Shown piece after piece: positions 1 through 8,111 of a stretch of DNA of 52,840 nt. The notes below the pieces were generated by a model. That model ran no database searches. It was not told the DNA's origin and saw only the letters and a program-made list of their open reading frames with translations. How positions within the stretch are numbered: position 1 is the stretch's first letter; each line of letters opens with the position of its first letter. Source of the DNA: an uncultured Burkholderiales bacterium (GTDB lineage Bacteria; Pseudomonadota; Gammaproteobacteria; Burkholderiales; Burkholderiaceae_C); assembly GCA_903870145.1 (NCBI GenBank), contig CAIQBO010000023.1, positions 1-52,840 of the forward strand, read 5' to 3'. The position numbers were made by a program, and so were the translations under genes.

Positions 1-7
1 ACTACAA

Positions 8-274
8 ATGAAATTCGAAGTTGAGAACATCAAATGTGGCGGCTGTGAAAACTCGATCGTCAAGGGGCTGACCGCCATACCAGGGGTCAGCGAGATCGTG
101 ATCGACCGCGAGCGCCAGTTGATCAGCGTGCAGGCCGATGAATCTTTGCGCGAGAGCGTATTGAAGAAATTGCTGTCAATGGGCTACCCCGAAAAAGGCA
201 GTGTCAGCGGTTTGAATGCGGGCTTGGCCAACGCCAAATCTTTCGTCAGTTGCGCCATTGGCCGCATGGCCTGA
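8..274 (+). CDS. Heavy-metal-associated (HMA) domain protein, probable copper chaperone
   Basis: This 88-residue protein begins like an HMA/CopZ domain. The metal-binding CxxC is C-G-G-C at residues 10-13, right after the first beta strand, followed by the helix and the usual IPGV turn. Such proteins bind Cu(I) or a similar soft metal in the cytoplasm and hand it to a P-type ATPase. About 20 residues follow the roughly 65-residue fold with no recognised motif. The ATG lies only seven bases into the window, so its upstream partners and ribosome site cannot be judged. It converges on the sox operon end with a 16-base gap, so no functional link to sox is implied. Confidence 0.85.
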   Translation: MKFEVENIKCGGCENSIVKGLTAIPGVSEIVIDRERQLISVQADESLRESVLKKLLSMGYPEKGSVSGLNAGLANAKSFVSCAIGRMA

Positions 275-290
275 TGGGCTGCGCGAGGCC

Positions 291-1331
291 TTAAAAGGCT
301 TCCTTCTCAGCTTCCAAATACGCCAAGCTGGTGTATTTGCCAATGTTGCCGTCAAAGCCCTGCATGGTTTTAGCGCGCGCAGCCACACGCGGGTCTTGCA
401 GGACCATTTGCTTGGCTTGCGCTTCGGTTTTTTCTTCTTTCACCGCTTGCAAGCACGGCTCCCAAATGCCAGCCAAAAATGTGCCATAAGTATGCAACAA
501 ATCGGTACCGGGTTGACCATGTCCGGGCAGCCACAGTTGAGCACCGGCATTGGCCACTAGCGTTTTGAAAGTTTGAAAGCTGCCTGGGTAGGAGCCGTCG
601 TCCATGTTGGCAATGCGGTTGGCCATGGCGATGTCGCCAACAGCTGTGACTTTGTCTTGCACCACTTCCACGCACAAATCAGAATCGGTATGGGCTTTGC
701 CGTAGTGATGCATTTTCAAATTCACATCGCCAAACTGGAAGCTTTGCCCATTTTCAACCAATTGGTTGGGCGGCACCAGTTGGGTTCCCACGGTGGATTG
801 GTTGGTCCAGCGCTCCATCAAAGTGCGCCACGTATTGCCTTCGTAGCCTTGAATCATTTCCTTGGTTTTGGCCAAGGCATAGATTGGCAAGCTGGGTCCA
901 TAGGCCTTGGCAAAGGCATGGTTGCCCAGCCAATGGTCGCCGTGAAAATGACTGTTGAACACCGCCACCACCGGCAGCGGGGTGACGCGCTGGATCATGC
1001 GCAAAGCCATTTCGCCAATTTGCAAGGAGCTGCCAGAGTCGAGCACCACCACGCCGGCGCTGGTCACCACAAAACTCACGTTGGACATCATGCCGCGGTT
1101 CTCTGGCGTGGGGAAACCATCGGGCGCAAAAATCATCCACACATGCTTTGACAATTGCACGGGTGCAATGTCCTTGACTGGCGGGCCCACGATGAAGTCT
1201 TTCACTTCAGATGCGAACAATTGAACATCTGGCCACAGGCCTGCTGCGCCGATGCCCGCTGCTGCAGCGCCCAAGAAAGCTCTTCGTTTCATGAAGGCCG
1301 GATGAACTGGGGAGATGCTAGAGGTCTTCAT
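291..1331 (-). CDS. SoxH-like metallo-beta-lactamase-fold hydrolase
   Basis: This 346-residue periplasmic MBL-fold enzyme is the last gene of the sox operon. The zinc motif HxHxDH is clear at residues 128-133 (H128, H130, D132, H133). The N-terminus carries MKRRAFLGAAAAG (residues 14-26), a Tat-type signal, so a shorter start at 1292 is possible. I prefer 1331, which lies 14 bases after the soxB stop and has an AAGG upstream. SoxH proteins resemble glyoxalase II and are encoded with sox genes; thiosulfate oxidation does not strictly need them in Paracoccus, and their substrate is uncertain, probably a thiol or thioester adduct. It could also be called a quinoprotein-relay type MBL hydrolase. 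Confidence 0.85.
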   Translation of the reverse strand: MKTSSISPVHPAFMKRRAFLGAAAAGIGAAGLWPDVQLFASEVKDFIVGPPVKDIAPVQLSKHVWMIFAPDGFPTPENRGMMSNVSFVVTSAGVVVLDSGSSLQIGEMALRMIQRVTPLPVVAVFNSHFHGDHWLGNHAFAKAYGPSLPIYALAKTKEMIQGYEGNTWRTLMERWTNQSTVGTQLVPPNQLVENGQSFQFGDVNLKMHHYGKAHTDSDLCVEVVQDKVTAVGDIAMANRIANMDDGSYPGSFQTFKTLVANAGAQLWLPGHGQPGTDLLHTYGTFLAGIWEPCLQAVKEEKTEAQAKQMVLQDPRVAARAKTMQGFDGNIGKYTSLAYLEAEKEAF

Positions 1332-1345
1332 GGCGCGACTGCCTT

Positions 1346-3082
1346 TCAAACTGCATAGCCCGGGTTGGGCAAACCACCCGTGATTTTGGGGGCATTGAGT
1401 TGGCGCGCCTTGATGCGGCCATTGGGCTGCGTTTTGAGCCATTGCTCGACCACATCCCACACTTGCTTGTTGCCTTGTGTGCGCGCCTCTTCGGCCACAG
1501 GGGCCCATCCGGCCACTTTGTATTTCTTGCCAGCTTCAATCAACTTGCCATTCAAGCGCATCTCTTCGATGCGCTTGCCCATGCCTGCTGTGGGGTTGCA
1601 GCTGTATTGCAAGCCGCCCACGCGCACCATGTCGCCGCCCTGTTGGTAGTAAGGGTCTGGGTTGAACAGGTTGTCGCAAACATCTTCAAGCACGGTTTTA
1701 AGGGTCTCGCCGCTCATCTCAGTGACCGTGGCAAACGAGTAGGTGGTGGCCGTCATGTCCATCAACCATTCGCGTGTGATGGCTTGCCCCGGCAGCAGCG
1801 TGGTGCCCCAGCGAAAACCAGGGGAGAATGCAATTTCTGCACCTTGAACATCCATCAAAGCATCTACCAACAATTGGTCGCCCGTGCCATTGAAATTGCC
1901 GCGGCGGTACAACATGCCTTCGGAGATGCCCAGTTTTTCAGACAACTTGCTTTCGTAAGGCGCGCGCACCTTGGTGATCAAGGCGTCCATCTCTTTGTCG
2001 GCCGGCAGCATGTTCGAAAAAACGGGCAGTAATTTGTATCGGAAATCAGAGACCTTTTTGTCTTTGATTTCAAAATCAAGGACGCCTAAAAATTTGCCGT
2101 TGGAGCCTGCATTGGTGACGATGGTCTTGCCGCTTTTGTTGCTGACCAAGGTGGCCACGGGCATGCCGTCGTGCGTGTGTCCGCCCAGGATGGCGTCGAT
2201 GCCGGTGACGCGGCTGGCCATTTTCAAATCCACATCCATGCCGTTGTGGCTGAGCACCACCACCACTTGCGCACCTTTGGCGCGCGCTTCGTTGCACATG
2301 GCTTGCATGTTCTCGTCTTGAATGCCAAAGGCCCAGTCGGCCATCATGTACCGCGGGTTGGCAATGGGTGTGTAGGGAAAGGCCTGGCCAATGATGGCGC
2401 AGGGCACGCCATTGATTTCCTTGATCACATAGGGCTTGAAAACGGGGTCGCCAAAATCTTGGGTCTTGATGTTTTGCGCCACAAAATCGATCTTGCCCGC
2501 GAAATCTTTTTCAATGATTTCTTTCACCCTGTCCATGCCCAAGGTGAATTCCCAATGACCCGTCATGACATCCACGCCGAGCAACTTGCAGGCGTCCACC
2601 ATGTCTTGGCCGTTGGTCCACAAGCAGGTGCCCGAGCCTTGCCAGGTATCACCGCCGTCGAGCAACAAAGCGCCGGGCCGGCTGGCCCGCATGCGCTTGA
2701 CCAAGGTGGCCAAGTGGGCAAAGCCCCCTACTTTGCCGTAACGCGCTGCGGCTTTTTCAAAATTCAAATAGGTCAATGCATGCGCCTGCACAGAGTCAGG
2801 GCGCAGCTTGGCAACTTTGAGCAAGTGCTCGCCGACCAAGTGCGGCAAGTTGCCTTTCATGGAACCCAAGCCCATGTTGATGCTGGGTTCGCGAAAATAA
2901 ATGGGTTTGAGTTGCGCATGGCAATCGGTCATGTGCAGGAACGAGACGCTGCCAAATTTTTCAATGTCGTAAAGCCCATGAGCGGCTGTGGCGGCATCTG
3001 CATCGGCATAGGCACCCATGCCCAAACCGGCCATGGTGCCTGCGCCCAAGACCTGCATGAATTCACGTTTAGAAAGGTTCAT
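1346..3082 (-). CDS. soxB: Thiosulfohydrolase SoxB
   Basis: SoxB is the dimanganese enzyme that hydrolyses the terminal sulfonate from the SoxY-cysteine adduct and releases sulfate in the periplasm. The 578-residue length fits the family. Metal-ligand motifs of the 5'-nucleotidase/metallophosphatase fold are visible: D53 and H55 in MTDCH, D145 in LDGGDTWQGS, the SoxB-typical TGHWEF (residues 174-179, where nucleotidases have GNHE) and GGHTHDG further on. The N-terminal SKREFMQVLGAG is a Tat-like signal with K-R rather than R-R. The gene lies 60 bases below soxX, separated by a hairpin. The upstream sequence has only a weak ribosome-binding site, which may lower its expression relative to the carrier genes. 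Confidence 0.97.
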   Translation of the reverse strand: MNLSKREFMQVLGAGTMAGLGMGAYADADAATAAHGLYDIEKFGSVSFLHMTDCHAQLKPIYFREPSINMGLGSMKGNLPHLVGEHLLKVAKLRPDSVQAHALTYLNFEKAAARYGKVGGFAHLATLVKRMRASRPGALLLDGGDTWQGSGTCLWTNGQDMVDACKLLGVDVMTGHWEFTLGMDRVKEIIEKDFAGKIDFVAQNIKTQDFGDPVFKPYVIKEINGVPCAIIGQAFPYTPIANPRYMMADWAFGIQDENMQAMCNEARAKGAQVVVVLSHNGMDVDLKMASRVTGIDAILGGHTHDGMPVATLVSNKSGKTIVTNAGSNGKFLGVLDFEIKDKKVSDFRYKLLPVFSNMLPADKEMDALITKVRAPYESKLSEKLGISEGMLYRRGNFNGTGDQLLVDALMDVQGAEIAFSPGFRWGTTLLPGQAITREWLMDMTATTYSFATVTEMSGETLKTVLEDVCDNLFNPDPYYQQGGDMVRVGGLQYSCNPTAGMGKRIEEMRLNGKLIEAGKKYKVAGWAPVAEEARTQGNKQVWDVVEQWLKTQPNGRIKARQLNAPKITGGLPNPGYAV

Positions 3083-3094
3083 AGTTTTGTCTTG

Positions 3095-3102
3095 ACTGAT
3101 AT
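3095..3102. promoter_or_regulatory. ACTGATAT half-site before soxB
   Basis: The octamer ACTGATAT in the soxX-soxB gap is identical to eight of the nine bases of the right arm of the perfect palindrome at 9442-9461. Only this half is present; no matching left arm is seen. An 8-base match can arise by chance, so this is weak evidence for a second regulator site. Confidence 0.25.
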
Positions 3103-3112
3103 ATGTAAATTC

Positions 3113-3137
3113 AAAAAACCCGGACGCGCCGGGTTTT
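3113..3137 (-). terminator. Intrinsic terminator or attenuator between soxX and soxB
   Basis: Read on the minus strand, a 9-bp stem (AAAACCCGG / CCGGGTTTT) with a 5-base CGCGT loop runs directly into a six-T tract. It lies just after the soxX stop and before soxB. The form is that of a Rho-independent terminator. Because soxB and soxH follow on the same strand with no strong new promoter, partial termination (attenuation) is the likely role. Confidence 0.7.
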
Positions 3138-3142
3138 CAATT

Positions 3143-3808
3143 TCATTGGTTGACGGGTGACTTGGGGTCGAGCAACAAGCCCACCAGATGACGCACTTGC
3201 GCCTCGCTCAAGATGCCATTGTGACCCACACGCGGCATGTTCGAGCAAGCGTTGTAGGCTTTGGCGTTCCACACTTTGCCCCATGTGTATTCAACAATCA
3301 GTTTGACTTCGGGGCTGCTGGGGTTGGTGACGCCTCGGATTTTTCCGTAGTTGTACAAACTCGGGCCAATGGTGCCAAAAGAAATTTCTTTCTTGTCCAG
3401 TTGGTGGCAGTTGTAACAATTGCCGCCAACGACGGTTTTGTCGTCGTCGGTGAAGGTCAGGCCGCGGCCATTTTGGGCGATTTTTTCGCCCTCTTTCCAA
3501 TCACCCAAAAACTTACCGTCGGAGGGCCACTTGACGGCTTGGAGGTTGACGGCCTCGATGGCCTTGGCGGTTTTTTCGTCCAAGGGCTTGCCATCCACAT
3601 CGGCTTGGCTGCAAACGCGGTTGGTTTCGTCTGTGTTCAACAGTGCACTGGTTTTGACTATGCCTTCGTCACGAAAAGAGGCTTTCACAATTTGTTGCGT
3701 CAACAAATTCAAGTCAGCAACCGAGGGTGCGCCGGCGCAGCCGAGTACAAATACTGAAGCCAACACAAGCGCGAGAGTCAGGCGAGGTTTGAAATTGATT
3801 TTTTTCAT
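3143..3808 (-). CDS. soxX: Sulfur oxidation c-type cytochrome SoxX
   Basis: SoxX is the monoheme partner of SoxA; together they conjugate thiosulfate to the SoxY cysteine and pass electrons on. The 221-residue protein has one heme motif, CYNCH, at residues 131-135, and a likely axial methionine at M191 in SNMPRVGH. The start at 3808 is preceded by GGGAG at good spacing. The leader ends VLGC (cysteine 24), an acceptable lipobox, so this SoxX may be lipid-anchored rather than soluble. It follows soxA by 16 bases. The roughly 100-residue segment before the heme is longer than in the shortest SoxX proteins but is common in betaproteobacteria. Confidence 0.95.
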   Translation of the reverse strand: MKKINFKPRLTLALVLASVFVLGCAGAPSVADLNLLTQQIVKASFRDEGIVKTSALLNTDETNRVCSQADVDGKPLDEKTAKAIEAVNLQAVKWPSDGKFLGDWKEGEKIAQNGRGLTFTDDDKTVVGGNCYNCHQLDKKEISFGTIGPSLYNYGKIRGVTNPSSPEVKLIVEYTWGKVWNAKAYNACSNMPRVGHNGILSEAQVRHLVGLLLDPKSPVNQ

Positions 3809-3824
3809 TTGGATGCTCCCTGAT

Positions 3825-4628
3825 TCAACGCTTGATGGCCGGTGCAATGGACGCTGAGCCTTGACTGTTCACCCCTAAGTAAACCCCCAAGGCAATGGTG
3901 GCATCGCTGGCAAAACCCGGATAGGGAAAGCGCTGCTGGCGATAGCAGTCGTTCAAGCGCTGCTGCATGCCCCACATTTGGCCGTTAGAGACACGGTAGG
4001 CCGGCCATGCGGCAAAGCCCACACCATCGCCAGGATTTTTGGTCAGGTTAGGCAGATCTTGCAAACGAATGCGCTTGCCGTCTTCGGCATGGCAGGAGGC
4101 GCAGGCAAAGTCGTGCGGGCCACCGCGCTGAAAGAACAGGCGTTTGCCAACTTCGTAAAAAGTTTTTTCAGATGGGTGTGCTTGTGACAAATTGAACTTC
4201 ATGCCCTTGGACTCGGCGGCAATGAAAGTGGCCAATGCCGTCATGTTGATTTGCTCGCCCTTGCCAAACCCTGTTTTGGCAATTTCAGTCACGTTCAAAC
4301 CCTGCAATGTGTCCATGCAGGTGAGCAAGCGTGACTCCAAATCTTGCACTTTGCCAGTGTCAGCAAAATATTTAGGCAATTCTACGAAAGCGCCTTTGTA
4401 CACGCCTGGGCCCTTGCCCAAATCGCATTTTTCAAGCGAGGCGTTTTTGGGGCCACGCTTTTGAGTCCACAAGCCCTCGCCTTTGGCTTCAAATAGGTCA
4501 GCAGGGTTGCCGTCTTGCAGCATGGCACGGTATTCGTCAATGCCTTGGCTGGCTGTTTTTTGAGCCAGACTTGGCCAGCTGCAAGCCAAGCTCAAGGCCG
4601 CCAAAACGGTTGTCAATGTGCGCTTCAT
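3825..4628 (-). CDS. soxA: Sulfur oxidation c-type cytochrome SoxA
   Basis: SoxA is the catalytic cytochrome of the SoxAX thiosulfate-conjugating complex. This 267-residue form has one heme motif, CASCH (residues 176-180). Cysteines 68 and 104 sit in the N-terminal domain, where single-heme SoxA proteins have a disulfide in place of the first heme. The active-site heme ligand, the cysteine that becomes a persulfide, is C228 in LNDCYRQQRFP. A signal peptide ending in SLAQ is clear. I chose the ATG at 4628 because a GAGG site precedes it at proper spacing; a GTG at 4634 lies inside that site. A terminator-like hairpin separates it from soxZ. Confidence 0.96.
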   Translation of the reverse strand: MKRTLTTVLAALSLACSWPSLAQKTASQGIDEYRAMLQDGNPADLFEAKGEGLWTQKRGPKNASLEKCDLGKGPGVYKGAFVELPKYFADTGKVQDLESRLLTCMDTLQGLNVTEIAKTGFGKGEQINMTALATFIAAESKGMKFNLSQAHPSEKTFYEVGKRLFFQRGGPHDFACASCHAEDGKRIRLQDLPNLTKNPGDGVGFAAWPAYRVSNGQMWGMQQRLNDCYRQQRFPYPGFASDATIALGVYLGVNSQGSASIAPAIKR

Positions 4629-4649
4629 GGTCACCTCTTTGAATCAAAC

Positions 4650-4679
4650 AAAAAAGGGTGAAGGTCTCGCTTCACCCTT
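4650..4679 (-). terminator. Intrinsic terminator or attenuator between soxZ and soxA
   Basis: On the minus strand a perfect 10-bp stem (AAGGGTGAAG / CTTCACCCTT) closes a 6-base loop and is followed by an uninterrupted run of T. It begins about 18 bases after the soxZ stop and ends about 20 bases before the soxA start. This is a textbook Rho-independent terminator lying inside the sox operon, so it probably reduces soxAXB transcription relative to soxCDYZ. Confidence 0.8.
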
Positions 4680-4697
4680 GTGAAAGACATGCTCTGA

Positions 4698-5009
4698 TTA
4701 CGAAACCGTGGCTTCGTCGGTGCGCGTGTCGCCCTTGTTGTCTTTCCAAGTCACGGCCACTTTATCACCTGCTTTGGCGCCTTTGACGACAAATTGCAAA
4801 AATGGATTTTTAGAAACACCAGGGCCCCATTCGGCGGACAAAACGGGTTTGCCATTCAATGTGGCAGTGACTTCCTGAATGAACCAGGCTGGCACAGTTT
4901 TGCCAGCGGCGTCTTTGCGCTGGCCCGATTCCATCTCGTGACTCATCAAAACTCGAACGGTGGCTTTGTCGCCAGCGGCTTGGGCGCGAATGCGCATTGG
5001 ATCTGCCAT
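4698..5009 (-). CDS. soxZ: Thiosulfate-carrier subunit SoxZ
   Basis: SoxZ pairs with SoxY to form the substrate carrier of the Sox cycle. The 103-residue length is standard. The protein is a single immunoglobulin-like domain with the family's HEMESGQRKD segment and the GPGVSKNPFL strand. It has no signal peptide, as expected: SoxZ is exported by riding with the Tat-targeted SoxY. The ATG at 5009 is preceded by AGGAGA at good spacing. It lies 40 bases after soxY and just before the operon's first hairpin. Confidence 0.97.
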   Translation of the reverse strand: MADPMRIRAQAAGDKATVRVLMSHEMESGQRKDAAGKTVPAWFIQEVTATLNGKPVLSAEWGPGVSKNPFLQFVVKGAKAGDKVAVTWKDNKGDTRTDEATVS

Positions 5010-5049
5010 GTTTTTCTCCTGAATGATGGGGTATATGAAGCGCTGCGGA

Positions 5050-5505
5050 TTAACCGCCGCAACCGCCCAAAGTCACTTTGACTTCTTTTTTGGCGAACAA
5101 AGCTTTGCCGTCGGCCATGATGGCAACGGCGTACACATCGGAGGATTGGCCCATTTTGGCGCGCGTTAAGAAATTTGATTCCACGGCATCGCTCACATAA
5201 AACATGGCCACCAATGCTGATGGATTTTTTTCTACCAAAATCAGCATTTGTTTAACTCCAGGCAACGTGGTGCTGGCGCCCAGGGGCACTACGGCACCAT
5301 TTTCTGCGATGTCCGGGGCAGTGATGACGACATCTTTGCTTTCAGCAAGGGCGCCTCCTCCGTAAGCCTTGACAGCGTCTTGAACCGACTTGGCGTCAAA
5401 GCCTGTTTTGTTGAATGCCGCTTGGGCAAATTGAGGAAAGCCAGCAGAAGCCAGCAAGCCGGCGACCACAGCGCTTTGCTTGAGTGTCTCGCGACGAGTT
5501 TGCAT
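5050..5505 (-). CDS. soxY: Thiosulfate-carrier subunit SoxY
   Basis: SoxY carries the sulfur substrate covalently on a cysteine in a flexible C-terminal arm. Here the last residues are GGCGG with one base-perfect match to the family motif, placed at the end of 151 residues. The N-terminal QTRRETLKQSAVVAG is a Tat signal, cleaved near FAQA. The start at 5505 has AAGGAG just upstream; a longer in-frame start at 5553 lacks support. It forms an operon with soxZ and follows soxD by 87 bases. Confidence 0.97.
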   Translation of the reverse strand: MQTRRETLKQSAVVAGLLASAGFPQFAQAAFNKTGFDAKSVQDAVKAYGGGALAESKDVVITAPDIAENGAVVPLGASTTLPGVKQMLILVEKNPSALVAMFYVSDAVESNFLTRAKMGQSSDVYAVAIMADGKALFAKKEVKVTLGGCGG

Positions 5506-5592
5506 CTGAATTCTCCTTGTGAATAAGTTGATGCTAATGAAATCAGTTCTCAATTCAATTGGGCAAAACCCGCTTCAATAGAGAGTGAAGGT

Positions 5593-6687
5593 TTACTTTT
5601 GTGCGCCTTTTGCTATCCACGCAGCGATGGTTTTGGCATCGGCCTCGCCAAGGGCTTGCGCAGGCATCGGAATGGGGCCCCAAAGGCCGCTTCCACCTGC
5701 CTTGATTTTGCCAGCTAAATACTCGGCCTTGCCTGGGTATTTTTTGGCTATCTCATTAAATCCTGGGCCAACGATTTTCTTGTCCATGCCGTGGCATGCC
5801 GTGCAGACATGTTTGTTCAGCAAAGCAATGGCTATTTTGCTCTCAGATTTACCATCTTCGGCTTTAAGGCTTGCCGCTGGGGCAGCAGTCCCAGGTGCCA
5901 AAGCGACAACAGACGCGCCCACTTTGCCTTCTGTCTTGCTGGTGTCAACGCCTTTTTGCTGTCCTACAAGCCGATTTTGCTCACGCAAGTTGCCATGTGC
6001 ATTGCGGGCAAAGTCAGGTAAAAATGAAGCCACCTTGGCTTGAGGCACACAGTCTTTCATGCAAATGATGTTGCTTGTATCTGGCTTCAGGGCGCTGCCA
6101 AATTCTTTACCAGGCCACATGGCATGCGCGGTACTCATGCCATTGCGATTGGGCATGCGATTTTGCACTTCAGCGATATTTTGATTGGACAGCGTGAAGT
6201 CATCGGGCACCACACCTGCTAAGCTCAATAAAAATCCTGTGACCGCATAGACCTCTTCGGTGCTCAAAGTCTTGGGGTTGTTCCATGGCATGGCGCGGTT
6301 GATGTAATCCCACAAGGTCGAAACCGTGGCCACCTTCATGATCGTGGTGCGCCCAGGATAATCAGCGCGCGTTAGGTTGGCCACGCGCCCAGTTTGGATG
6401 TCTTGCGCCGTGGTACCACCGATCAGTGGAGCGAACACCTCATTGGACTCACCAAAAATGCCATGGCACTGCGCGCACTTGGCTTCCCACACATCTTGGC
6501 CTTTGGCCACGGAGCCTGAGCCAGCTGGTAAACCTTTGAAGTCAGGGCGGACATCAATGTCCCACGCGGCCACTTCCTTGGGCGTGGCATCTCGGCCAAC
6601 ACCGGGGTACTTTGCGCTTTGCGCTGCGGCCCATCCTGCGCTGAGCAAGGCGGCGCATATCAAAACTGCTTTATGAAACTTGAACAT
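5593..6687 (-). CDS. soxD: Sulfur dehydrogenase diheme cytochrome subunit SoxD
   Basis: SoxD is the diheme electron acceptor of the SoxCD sulfur dehydrogenase, which removes six electrons from the SoxY-bound sulfane sulfur. The 364-residue protein has a signal peptide, an N-terminal cytochrome domain with CAQCH (71-75) and a C-terminal cytochrome domain with CTACH (295-299). A poorly conserved linker of about 50 residues joins them. The start at 6687 overlaps the end of soxC by 17 bases, which fits translational coupling; a longer frame reaches 6843 but would run deep into soxC. Its C-terminal domain closely resembles the separate small cytochrome at 8471-8779. Confidence 0.95.
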   Translation of the reverse strand: MFKFHKAVLICAALLSAGWAAAQSAKYPGVGRDATPKEVAAWDIDVRPDFKGLPAGSGSVAKGQDVWEAKCAQCHGIFGESNEVFAPLIGGTTAQDIQTGRVANLTRADYPGRTTIMKVATVSTLWDYINRAMPWNNPKTLSTEEVYAVTGFLLSLAGVVPDDFTLSNQNIAEVQNRMPNRNGMSTAHAMWPGKEFGSALKPDTSNIICMKDCVPQAKVASFLPDFARNAHGNLREQNRLVGQQKGVDTSKTEGKVGASVVALAPGTAAPAASLKAEDGKSESKIAIALLNKHVCTACHGMDKKIVGPGFNEIAKKYPGKAEYLAGKIKAGGSGLWGPIPMPAQALGEADAKTIAAWIAKGAQK

Positions 6688-8056
6688 TCTTGACCTCGCC
6701 ATTTTCTTGCACCAACCAGGACTGAATGGCGTTGTTGTGATAGATCGAGCGCGTGCCCCGCACATCTCGAAGTTGCTTGTACATAGGCTGCACATACCCC
6801 GTCTCGTCTTGCGCGCGGCTTTGAATGATGGCCGGTTTGCCATCCCAAACCCAATCCAGATTAAAGCGCGTCAATGCCTTAGACAGCACCGGTGTTTCAA
6901 GCCGCGCTGAGCGCCAATTGCGCCCGCCATCGGTGGACACGTCCACACGCTTGACCTTGCCCTTGCCCGACCAAGCCAGTCCGGTGATGTTGTAAAAGCC
7001 TTTGTCCAGCAAGACTTGGCCGCCTGATGGCGTGGTGACCACGCTCTTGCATTCTTGAATGTTGGTGTACTGGCGATGCAAACCACTTGGCTGCAAATCC
7101 ATGTAATGAATGGCTTCGTCTTTGGCGGCATAGGGCTTGTCACCCACTTCGATTCGGCGCAAATATTTCACCCAACTGACCCCCTGCACGCCCGGCACCA
7201 CCAAGCGCAGTGGGTAACCATTTTCAGGGCGCAGCATTTCGCCATTTTGACCATAAGCCACGAGCACTTCACCGGAGGTGATCAAGCTCATGGGGATGGT
7301 GCGCGTCATGCTAGAGCCATCACCGCCTTCGGCCAAAATAAATTTTCCGTTTTTCAAATCGGCGCCCGCCAATTCGAGCAGCGTGATCAGCGGCACGCCC
7401 GTGAACTCACTGCATGACAACATGCCGTGGGTGTATTGCACAGTGGGCACCGCCACATTGCCCCAATCGACCGCCGTGTTGGCGCCGCACTCAATGAAGT
7501 GAAAGCGCGAGACCGAAGGCAGGCGCATGATCTCGTCCATGGTGAAAACCTTGGCCGACTTGACCATGCCGTTGATCATGAAGCGGTGCTTGGAAGGATC
7601 AATGTCCCACCAGCCTTGGTGGTGGCGCTCGAAATGCAAGCCGCTGGGGGTAACGATGCCAAACAAAGATTGCAAAGGTGCAAAAGATACCGATGCTTGC
7701 GTGGTTTGCGTCAAACCCGGGCTTTGGCGGCGCTGCAAATTGGCCTCAAACTGCGAGGGCTTGCCATAGCCCTCCGTGGCCACGCCCTGACCCAAACCTG
7801 TAGCGTGCGCTGGCAAATTCAAAATATGGGGGTCACCCCCTTCGCTTGGCAAGGGGTTGCCTTGGGCCCAAGCCGTGGGCGTTGCCACAGCTGCAACGCC
7901 AGCAGCCGTGGCGGCAGTGGCCGTGATGAAGGCCTTGCGAATAAAGTCGCGCCGACCCTGTTTGCCTTGAGCAAAAACGGTTCGAACCCCTTCAAGGTTC
8001 AAAAAATTTTCTGGCGCTTTGAGCAGTCGTCCTGAGGACGTACGTTCTTCTTTCAC
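6671..8056 (-). CDS. soxC: Sulfur dehydrogenase molybdenum subunit SoxC
   Basis: SoxC is the molybdopterin subunit of SoxCD, of the sulfite oxidase fold. The 461-residue protein has a Tat signal (GRRDFIRKAF, residues 34-43) after a 33-residue extension. The molybdenum-binding cysteine is C190 in FHFIECGAN, and the oxidoreductase-binding and dimerisation domains follow. The start is a GTG at 8056 with AAGGAGA a few bases upstream. A strong promoter sits directly before it. Presence of soxCD means thiosulfate can be oxidised fully to sulfate without forming sulfur globules, which is known for Paracoccus-type Sox systems. Confidence 0.96.
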   Translation of the reverse strand: MKEERTSSGRLLKAPENFLNLEGVRTVFAQGKQGRRDFIRKAFITATAATAAGVAAVATPTAWAQGNPLPSEGGDPHILNLPAHATGLGQGVATEGYGKPSQFEANLQRRQSPGLTQTTQASVSFAPLQSLFGIVTPSGLHFERHHQGWWDIDPSKHRFMINGMVKSAKVFTMDEIMRLPSVSRFHFIECGANTAVDWGNVAVPTVQYTHGMLSCSEFTGVPLITLLELAGADLKNGKFILAEGGDGSSMTRTIPMSLITSGEVLVAYGQNGEMLRPENGYPLRLVVPGVQGVSWVKYLRRIEVGDKPYAAKDEAIHYMDLQPSGLHRQYTNIQECKSVVTTPSGGQVLLDKGFYNITGLAWSGKGKVKRVDVSTDGGRNWRSARLETPVLSKALTRFNLDWVWDGKPAIIQSRAQDETGYVQPMYKQLRDVRGTRSIYHNNAIQSWLVQENGEVKNVQVS

Positions 8057-8082
8057 ACCGTCTCCTTGTGATTCACACCCGA

Positions 8083-8111
8083 ATTATACCCTAGTCAGTA
8101 TAGTAATTCAA
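8083..8111 (-). promoter_or_regulatory. Sigma-70 promoter of the soxCDYZAXB operon
   Basis: On the minus strand a -35 element TTGAAT (8111-8106) and a consensus -10 TATAAT (8088-8083) are separated by exactly 17 bases. The predicted start lies about 20 bases before the soxC GTG. Interrupted dyads overlay the promoter: GAATTA at 8081-8086 pairs with TAATTC at 8104-8109, and TATAC at 8085-8089 pairs with GTATA at 8098-8102. A repressor bound here would block polymerase. The spacer contains TCAGTA (8095-8100, plus strand), also found in the palindrome at 9442. Confidence 0.75.

Noticed and set aside
573..1151. Plus-strand open frame opposite the SoxH-like gene
   Set aside because: Histidine- and glycine-rich shadow of a gene with clear MBL motifs; no ribosome site or homology.
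2171..3160. Long plus-strand open frame of about 330 codons opposite soxB
   Set aside because: It lies wholly antisense to soxB, is rich in histidine, glycine and alanine as expected for a shadow frame, and has no domain signal.
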